From Cytophagales bacterium (GTDB lineage: Bacteria > Bacteroidota > Bacteroidia > Cytophagales > Cyclobacteriaceae): 58,129 nt of DNA. Location: assembly GCA_016124425.1 (NCBI GenBank), contig WGNT01000073.1, forward strand, positions 1 to 58,129, given 5' to 3'. The stretch's first letter is position 1. Every line of letters starts with the position of its first letter. The notes under the pieces are model-generated. The model saw nothing but the letters and a program-made list of their open reading frames with translations. It did no database searches and was not told where the DNA came from. Below are positions 52,425-58,129 of this stretch, piece by piece. Made by a program: the position numbers and the translations under genes.

Positions 52425-52895
52425 ATGAAAAATTGGATATATAGTATACTACTTGGCGTAGCATTTGTCGCGTTAGCTTCGTGTAGTTCAACTAATCGCG
52501 CAGTGCAAGGCGGTGGGTACGGATATTACGATCCCATGTACCAGTATGCACCATACGGCTACTATTACAACCCGGGTTTTTACCCAAGGAGGAATGTGAT
52601 TATAAACCGTTATCAAGACATTTACCAGTACAGAAATAATCCGCCGGCTACTAGAATAGAAGCACCAAGAAGTGGGCGACGTCCAGCGACCGTGGCTCCT
52701 CAAAACCGTAGGGGGAATGAGAGCCGGTCTAGCGAACAGCCCCGAACGAGGCAGTCAACTACCCCGAGCGAAATGAATAGACGTTCTACTACCCCTGGTC
52801 GAAGAGGCGACGTGTCGGTGCCACAACCGACAGCACCTAGATCTTCGCCAAGAAGCGGAAATACGCCAAGTAGGAGTAGAAGTGAAAATAACTAA
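52425..52895 (+). CDS. Hypothetical lipoprotein with Arg/Ser/Pro-rich C-terminus
   Basis: 156 residues. Ribosome-binding site AAGGAG precedes it. Lipobox LASC at about residue 20, then a Gly/Tyr-rich stretch (GGGYGYYDPMYQYAPYGYYYNPGFYPRR) and a low-complexity C-terminus rich in R, S, T and P. It would sit in an outer-membrane or periplasmic location with a disordered, positively charged tail. No family recognised. Confidence 0.75.
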   Translation: MKNWIYSILLGVAFVALASCSSTNRAVQGGGYGYYDPMYQYAPYGYYYNPGFYPRRNVIINRYQDIYQYRNNPPATRIEAPRSGRRPATVAPQNRRGNESRSSEQPRTRQSTTPSEMNRRSTTPGRRGDVSVPQPTAPRSSPRSGNTPSRSRSENN

Positions 52896-52949
52896 CGCAA
52901 ACCAACAAGATTACCATAATAGGGTGTCCGTATATTACGGCACCTTTTT

Positions 52950-53390
52950 TTATTTCTCCGCAGGAAGTGATTTTACGTACGTTTTTGTCTTATTGGCTTT
53001 ATACAGGATGATCAGTAACAGGATTAACCAGAGAAGTTCATTGAACGTGACATGAAAGATGCTTCGCTTGTTCCATCCTACGATGTCCGAATATAAGATT
53101 AGAAACCAACCGGTGGATATCGCTTTGCCTGCTGCTCCCGCGACGATCAGGTAAAACCAACTCAAGGGATAAAAAGCACTTAAGAAAATAACCACGCCCA
53201 CGACCATGCCAAAGGTTCCGAAGGTATTCGTAGCTAAGTCATCAACAACGGCATCCATAGAAAGCCACTGTAGGAGGGCAGACCCGAACCATTTGAAAAA
53301 GGCTCCCCATACAAAGGTATAAATACCGGCTACCAAAAGAAGCCCGCGTAAAGGCATCCCGAAAGTGGGCGTGTTAGGATGTACGTTCAT
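52950..53390 (-). CDS. Small integral membrane protein, four predicted segments
   Basis: 146 residues: hydrophobic stretches at about 12-33 (GLLLVAGIYTFVWGAFFKWFG), 55-75 (TFGMVVGVVIFLSAFY), 78-100 and 115-135 (ELLWLILLLIILYKA). No conserved catalytic motif seen. It is convergent with the lipoprotein gene upstream. Confidence 0.7.
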   Translation of the reverse strand: MNVHPNTPTFGMPLRGLLLVAGIYTFVWGAFFKWFGSALLQWLSMDAVVDDLATNTFGTFGMVVGVVIFLSAFYPLSWFYLIVAGAAGKAISTGWFLILYSDIVGWNKRSIFHVTFNELLWLILLLIILYKANKTKTYVKSLPAEK

Positions 53391-53715
53391 GCGTTTTTAA
53401 CTTTTCGATGGTTTATTGAGGCAAATTTACACCAAAAACTGCCGAAAACAGGTCTTTTACTAATTTATCAACGATAGGGAGCTTCTAGTGTTTACCAGCC
53501 TTTCTCTAAAAAGGTAGGGTACTCTTTCCGATGTGAATGGAAGCATGCTGAGCAGTATGAAAAAGAAACCAGTCTACTAGGTTAGCGCTTTTCCTGTCCT
53601 GCCGGGTTTCTCCAAGATTTTTGCCACTTCGCAGTGTCCATGTTAGCTTAGTCGCGTACCGCTACGCGGCTTCTAAATACCGTTTTTTATCATCGGATTT
53701 CACCGCCGACAATTA
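53391..53715. other. Intergenic stretch
   Basis: 325 bases with no supportable frame. A short GCGTA/TACGC hairpin occurs near 53654-53667. Both flanking genes are on the minus strand. Confidence 0.45.
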
Positions 53716-54324
53716 TCATGGCAAACCTTCCTCCTTCCCAATCAGCCTAAAATAATCTTTAAGGGTAATGCGCAAGGCATCCACTTCTTCAACTGAAGAA
53801 AGCAGGGGTATCCATTGATTTCCAAGTTTTGCTTCAAATGCTACAGGTTCCTCTAAAACCAGCAAAGGAAAAACCTGTTCTAAAAACGCTAGATGAGAAA
53901 ATCTGTCACCTTGATAGAAGGTAGCATCTCCACGCTGTCCGGATGCTGATTCCCATCGAATATGGAGTGGATTTTCATTTGCAAGATTACCTTGTGGCTC
54001 AATGTAGATGTAGGCAGCGTCCTTTATTCGATTCAAAATGATTGCGGCATTTAGAACATTCTGGGTCGAATCCGCGATTCGCTTGCCATAGCGAAAGACG
54101 TCCATTTTTGCATCGAGCCGCCTTTCCACGTCATAGTTGGGCTGCCGGAGATTACGAAAATAGATTCTATTGGCATCTGTGGTATAAAATTCATCCATTT
54201 CTCCGGTATTATCCGCCCTGCGTTCATTGAAGAACGAAAGCAGCAGAACAAGGGAGATGGAAATAACACCGAATAATTTTAGGATCCGGAGAAGTTCAGG
54301 AGATAAGGCATCATTAGTTGCCAT
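53716..54324 (-). CDS. Membrane-anchored hypothetical protein, 202 residues
   Basis: One hydrophobic segment near residues 14-29 (LFGVISISLVLLLSFF) leaves a soluble domain outside. The soluble part contains a Lys/Arg-rich region (YDVERRLDAKMDVFRYGKR) and a middle segment rich in aromatic and acidic residues, but no motif I recognise. It is divergent from gltX. Confidence 0.65.
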   Translation of the reverse strand: MATNDALSPELLRILKLFGVISISLVLLLSFFNERRADNTGEMDEFYTTDANRIYFRNLRQPNYDVERRLDAKMDVFRYGKRIADSTQNVLNAAIILNRIKDAAYIYIEPQGNLANENPLHIRWESASGQRGDATFYQGDRFSHLAFLEQVFPLLVLEEPVAFEAKLGNQWIPLLSSVEEVDALRITLKDYFRLIGKEEGLP

Positions 54325-54570
54325 GGATTGGGGAAAGGTTTGATGAACTTAGCGAGGAAGGTACTACTTTGTCCCGGCTGTAAAAATAACGCCTTTACCG
54401 GGTAAAAAGTTAGCGAAGAGATTTTCGTCACGCACATTTCGCCACGTAATACCCAAGTACCAACAAGCTATTGTATCTGCCAAACATCCGTTCTACTAGA
54501 TTTCCATTATATTTGACTTCTATTTCAATATCAAGTTTGGATGGATACCCCATCATTGGCTTTAATTTTT

Positions 54571-54578
54571 TATCTTTG
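54571..54578 (+). promoter_or_regulatory. Bacteroidota-type -7 element (TATCTTTG) before gltX
   Basis: TATCTTTG fits TAnnTTTG, 33 bases before the start codon. No TTTG at the expected -33 position, so the match is partial. Confidence 0.5.
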
Positions 54579-54610
54579 CGGCTTGAAAATGAGAACGATT
54601 TCGAAATAAC

Positions 54611-56149
54611 ATGAATAGAGAAGTACGCGTAAGGTTCGCTCCCTCACCCACGGGTGCCCTGCACATCGGCGGGGTGAGAACGGCTTTATACAATTACCTT
54701 TTTGCTAAAAAGAACGGTGGCAAATTTCTGCTACGAATTGAAGACACGGATCAGACGCGCTTCGTTCCAGGAGCTGAAGAATACATCAAGGATGCACTTA
54801 GTTGGTTGAACATTAGTCCAGATGAGAGTCCATGGAATCCTGGCGATTGCGGACCGTACAGGCAGTCAGAGCGAAAACCAATGTATATGGATTACGCGCT
54901 GGATTTATTGGAGAAAGGACATGCTTACTATGCATTCGACACGTCTGAGGAATTAGAAGCGATGCGTGAACGACTGACTGCTGCGAGGGTGGTGTCCCCG
55001 CAATACAATTCGATTACGCGGACGCAAATGAAAAACTCGCTTACTCTTCCCGCGGACGAAGTAGCTGCAAGATTGGCATCTGGAGAACCCTATGTCATCC
55101 GCGTGAAGATTCCCAGGAAAGAGGAAGTCAGGCTAAATGATAAAGTAAGGGGTTGGGTAATGGTTCATTCCAGTACCCTAGATGATAAGGTACTGATGAA
55201 GTCAGACGGCATGCCTACCTACCACTTGGCTAATATTGTCGATGACCACCTGATGAATATCACCCATGTCATACGGGGTGAAGAATGGTTGCCCTCTGCA
55301 CCGCTTCACGTATTGCTGTACCGCTACTTTGGTTGGGAAGACACCATGCCCGAATTTGCGCACCTTCCGCTGCTACTTAAGCCGGATGGAAACGGCAAGC
55401 TATCCAAGCGAGATGCGGAAAAGCACGGGTTTCCCCTGTTTCCACTTAGCTGGCAAGATCCCGCAACGGGGCAGGTGGCCGACGGATTCAAAGAAGAAGG
55501 GTATTTGCCTGACGCATTTTTGAATTTTCTTGCTTTTCTGGGATGGAATCCCGGAGACCAACGCGAGCTGTTTACATTGGATGAGCTTGTGGATGCATTC
55601 TCTATCGAGCGGATAGGAAAATCAGGTACAAAATTTGATATAAACAAAGCGAAATGGTATAATGAACAATACCTTCGAAAAAAGCCGGATGCGGAACTTG
55701 CTAGTTATCTATCCGAGGGTCTTGGATCAGAAGGCTTGCAGATACCTGCTGAGAAAGTAGAGAAAATTGCAGGTCTTATCAAAGAGCGGGCTACCTTTCC
55801 TGCAGATTTGTGGAAGGAAGGAAGGTTTATGGTAATCGCCCCAACTTCCTTTGACGATGAAGTTGCGGCAAAGCGTTGGAATGAAGACGCAGTAAATGTT
55901 CTTGCTGGCTTTAAGGATCTCCTAAACCGCCGAGAGGCAGCGCTTCATGCCTCTGACGCCAAAGAGCTCCTCAATCAGGCAGCTGATGCAGCGGGCGTAA
56001 AGCTTGGTAAAGTGATGCAGGCAGTACGGCTGGCGATCACGGGAAGTGGTGCGGGTCCGGACTTAATGGAAGTATTTGAGATTTTAGGAAAGCAGGAATT
56101 AATAAAAAGAATTGAATTTGCTTTAAGTACACTAGAGATAAAAGGATAA
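54611..56149 (+). CDS. gltX: Glutamyl-tRNA synthetase
   Basis: 512 residues. Class I motifs are present: HIGG in FAPSPTGALHIGGVRTALYNYLFAKKNGGKFLLRIEDTDQTR and KLSKR in GKLSKRDAEKHGFPLFP. The C-terminal anticodon-binding domain follows (LIKERATFPADLWKEGRF). It charges tRNA-Glu and is followed closely by a small gene. Confidence 0.97.
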   Translation: MNREVRVRFAPSPTGALHIGGVRTALYNYLFAKKNGGKFLLRIEDTDQTRFVPGAEEYIKDALSWLNISPDESPWNPGDCGPYRQSERKPMYMDYALDLLEKGHAYYAFDTSEELEAMRERLTAARVVSPQYNSITRTQMKNSLTLPADEVAARLASGEPYVIRVKIPRKEEVRLNDKVRGWVMVHSSTLDDKVLMKSDGMPTYHLANIVDDHLMNITHVIRGEEWLPSAPLHVLLYRYFGWEDTMPEFAHLPLLLKPDGNGKLSKRDAEKHGFPLFPLSWQDPATGQVADGFKEEGYLPDAFLNFLAFLGWNPGDQRELFTLDELVDAFSIERIGKSGTKFDINKAKWYNEQYLRKKPDAELASYLSEGLGSEGLQIPAEKVEKIAGLIKERATFPADLWKEGRFMVIAPTSFDDEVAAKRWNEDAVNVLAGFKDLLNRREAALHASDAKELLNQAADAAGVKLGKVMQAVRLAITGSGAGPDLMEVFEILGKQELIKRIEFALSTLEIKG

Positions 56150-56191
56150 TTTCTTATCCATCTCACCTTATAAATCGAATCGGAGGTGACT

Positions 56192-56389
56192 ATGACAAAA
56201 AAGACAAAAAAAGAGGATACACCACGTGTAAATCCAGAACTGGAAGGCTTTAAGATGAATATCAATTCCTTCGGCGAAATTTCCAGTTCCTATTCTATTG
56301 ATAAGATCAATGAGTTTCTCAACAAAAATGTCGACGACAAAAAGTTGCGGGATAGGGACGATTTGGAAGAAACCAAAGAAAAAGAATAG
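56192..56389 (+). CDS. Small charged hypothetical protein, 65 residues
   Basis: GGAGG lies 5 bases before the ATG at 56192; a GTG two codons upstream (56186) is within that ribosome-binding site and unlikely to be used. The protein is TKKTKKEDTPRVNPELEGFKMNINSFGEISSSYSIDKINEFLNKNVDDKKLRDRDDLEETKEKE, soluble and charged, with conserved-looking SFGEISSSYSIDKINEFLN. It is probably co-transcribed with gltX (42-base gap). It ends in a terminator. Confidence 0.75.
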   Translation: MTKKTKKEDTPRVNPELEGFKMNINSFGEISSSYSIDKINEFLNKNVDDKKLRDRDDLEETKEKE

Positions 56390-56415
56390 CCGGCTTGTTC
56401 GGTTATTCTTTTTAG
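56382..56415 (+). terminator. Intrinsic terminator after gltX operon
   Basis: AAGAATAGCCG and CGGTTATTCTT pair across GCTTGTT and run into a T-tract. The stem includes the stop codon of the small gene. Confidence 0.85.
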
Positions 56416-56430
56416 CTTTTATAAGATACT

Positions 56431-57069
56431 ATGTCGACGAAACTCTTCCCTTTACTAGCTTTTCTTTTTATCGCTTTTGGAGCAGAGGCACAGACGAGTA
56501 TTGGGTTTAGAGGGGGATATACTAGTTCGAGCGCTAGTTACCGCGTTACGCTGGGCTCTTTTCCACGCGGGCTGACGGGCATCACAGCTCCGACTTACTC
56601 TTTTGTCATTGAGCAGTTTTTTGATAAAAATGCAGGTGCGCAAATCGAATTCCAGTTGCTTACAACCGGTTACGCAGCAACGGACTCAATCAATATGGGT
56701 AATGAAGCACATTTTGACTACATAAAGGTGCCTATTCTTTCGAACTTTTATCTGGGCAACTCCGGAAGGTTTCATATCAGGCTAGGCCCTCATTTAGGGT
56801 ATCTACTGAGGGCGCAAGAAATCGCGAGACCTATGGAAGGAGAATTGGTTGTGCCTACATACGGTCAGCCAGGAGATGACCCAAGACGCATTATGTACGG
56901 ATTGACCGGTGGTGTCGGCTTGTCCAAGCTTTTCGGGAGGCATACGGTACAGGCTGAGGTGAGGTTCTCATACGAATTCGGCCGACCGGAGTCACAGGAC
57001 CGTGTATTTGATCTTAACTTCACGCAGCTTGAGTTTACACTGGCTTACCTGTTTATGGTGATCAAGTAG
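56431..57069 (+). CDS. Outer-membrane beta-barrel (PorT-like) protein
   Basis: 212 residues. The signal peptide ends in AEAQT, then GFRGGYTSSSASYRV, as in the PorT/outer-membrane barrel family of Bacteroidota: short aromatic strands such as FVIEQFFDKNAGAQIEFQLLTTGYA, VPILSNFYLGNSGRFHIRLGPHLGYLL, and the end FTLAYLFMVIK. Outer-membrane location; the role is unknown. It sits 42 bases after the previous stop but beyond the terminator. Confidence 0.8.
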   Translation: MSTKLFPLLAFLFIAFGAEAQTSIGFRGGYTSSSASYRVTLGSFPRGLTGITAPTYSFVIEQFFDKNAGAQIEFQLLTTGYAATDSINMGNEAHFDYIKVPILSNFYLGNSGRFHIRLGPHLGYLLRAQEIARPMEGELVVPTYGQPGDDPRRIMYGLTGGVGLSKLFGRHTVQAEVRFSYEFGRPESQDRVFDLNFTQLEFTLAYLFMVIK

Positions 57070-57421
57070 GTTCAAATGATGGGTAGTTGGTTGGAGATGT
57101 TGTAAAATAGTCCCATTGTTGCTTTTGTTTTAAGGGGAGCTTCTTCGGGATTATCCAGACGAATACGCGTCTTCCCTAAACCGAAGTAATGCTTTGAGCA
57201 TTCGAAAGCTACTTCAGCTAAATAGGTTGCCTAAGTCAATTATTTTTTTGCTAATTCACTTTTTGGCGCACAAGCTTCGTAAGAGCGGTCGATTTATTAA
57301 CAACATGGGTAATCCATGGTCAGAGGAAATGACACAGCCTATACGAGCTGTAGGATAGGATAATTTCAGTTTATGATCACCGAAAACTAAACAGCTTATA
57401 AATGTAGTATACCCTGCCAAT
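57070..57421. other. Intergenic stretch
   Basis: 352 bases between two converging genes. No credible gene was found; a 68-codon minus-strand frame at 57256-57462 overlaps the transposase end and is spurious. I see no strong hairpin, though AT-rich runs occur near 57240. Confidence 0.45.
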
Positions 57422-57883
57422 CTATTCAGGCTCGTTAAAAATATATCTATCCTCATAATCAACCTTATATTTGTTTAGCATTGTCTCATACTCCTCTAAA
57501 AATGTAACCTGCTTATGATGAGCTTCCTGATTTTTTATATAATTATAAACTTGATCGATTTGGCCGTAACTGTATGTAAAAGACCCATATCCATCCTGCC
57601 ATTCAAATCTGCTTTTTAGGTAGTTGGATTCGTTTAACCATTTAGATGATTTTGATTTTACTGATTTCATTACATTCGACATGGAATGTTTGGCTTTAAA
57701 GCCAAAAAGACAATGAACATGATCCGCTACACCATTCACAATTAATGTTTTACAATCTGTCTCATTGATCAAGTTACCTACAACAGCAAAAAGCTCCTCT
57801 TTCCAATCTTGCTGGATTAAAGCATTTCTATATTTAACAGCAAAAACAGTTTGAGCGATCATTGATGAATATGTGTTGGCCAT
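57422..57883 (-). mobile_element. tnpA: RAYT/IS200-like Y1 (HUH) transposase
   Basis: 153 residues, intact. It starts at ANTYSSMIAQTVFAVKYRN, the opening of the Bacteroidota REP-associated transposases, with the HUH motif at H55-V-H57 (ADHVHCLFGF) and the catalytic tyrosine Y115 in QVYNYIKNQEAHHK. It is a single-strand transposase that cuts at hairpins. The palindromes just upstream on the same side are its probable targets. No accessory TnpB follows, in line with a RAYT or bare IS200. Confidence 0.92.
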
Positions 57884-57989
57884 GATATTTATGGTTTAAT
57901 TGATTAGATTGAAATTTTAAGATAAAAATAATTAATTATCATGAGTTCTGAAATTGTATCGGACAAATGGGTGTTCTGGATAATTCCAC

Positions 57990-58100
57990 CGTTTTATATC
58001 GGTCGTCCCTACGGGACTATAACCAATGGTTGGACATATGGGTCCGTAGGTTAAAACCTACGGCTAATATATCGGGCGTGCCTATGGCACTGGGTTTGGC
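57990..58100. repeat. Cluster of short palindromes (REP-like) beside the transposase
   Basis: Hairpins in order: GTCCC-TAC-GGGAC at 58005-58017, ACCA-ATG-GTT near 58022-58030, the 9-bp CCGTAGGTT/AACCTACGG at 58044-58063, and GTGCC-TATG-GCAC at 58078-58090. These are the words of Bacteroidota REP elements linked with RAYT genes. They lie in the last 140 bases of the window and may continue past its end. Confidence 0.8.
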
Positions 58101-58129
58101 CGAAACGAATAAAACTCTCTATCATTAGA

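Noticed and set aside
57256..57462. 68-codon minus-strand frame overlapping the transposase 3' end
   Set aside because: Overlaps a well-supported gene, has no motif, and has no ribosome-binding site.

Overview
The window reads as chromosomal DNA of a Bacteroidota bacterium, most likely Cytophagales (Cyclobacteriaceae-like). The protein repertoire points there: a TonB-dependent receptor with a carboxypeptidase-like N-terminus, an Hc1-type small histone-like protein, PSCyt1/DUF1553 and DUF1501 exported proteins, and an ABC permease fused to an M1 peptidase. So do the promoter-like TAnnTTTG elements and a RAYT/IS200-like transposase beside palindromes. Most of the window is ordinary chromosome. 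Interesting parts are concentrated at 11.9-12.7 kb, 25.8-26.0 kb, 35.5-38.4 kb, 45.6-45.85 kb and 57.4-58.1 kb.

Left part (1-25.6 kb). An ABC ATPase and a permease-peptidase fusion lie behind a membrane-anchored winged-helix regulator. Divergent from the regulator is an operon of three exported proteins (PSCyt1/DUF1549/DUF1553, DUF1501, NHL-type propeller). A C-poor degenerate repeat tract follows. Then come an acyltransferase, a metallophosphoesterase, small basic proteins (one histone-like), a gamma-glutamyltransferase, a DUF3052-like protein, proline dehydrogenase with lysyl-tRNA synthetase, a TonB-dependent receptor and a glutathione-independent formaldehyde dehydrogenase.

Middle (25.6-38.4 kb). 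A stand-alone transcription unit on the minus strand (Bacteroidota-type promoter, 125-nt tRNA-like RNA, terminator) has a canonical acceptor stem, D arm and T arm, but no normal anticodon loop and a 56-nt variable region. After it lie a clan-A glycosidase, an outer-membrane protein and a peptide-use cluster: a KBL-like PLP enzyme with a dipeptide epimerase, an M14 carboxypeptidase and an M3 dipeptidyl carboxypeptidase. Then follows a decaying toxin-antitoxin island: three copies of a roughly 220-bp repeat around an ImmA/IrrE gene that lost its HTH, a frameshifted DUF4411 (PIN-like) gene, and an antitoxin with a toxin cut off after 19 codons.

Right part (38.4-58.1 kb). A Tat-exported TIM-barrel-like protein, radA, polA, a tripartite RND efflux operon behind a 128-bp tandem duplication, several small envelope proteins, gltX, an outer-membrane barrel protein, and finally the RAYT/IS200-type transposase with a cluster of short palindromes at the edge.

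All calls come from reading the sequence and from general knowledge of the families; no database search was run.
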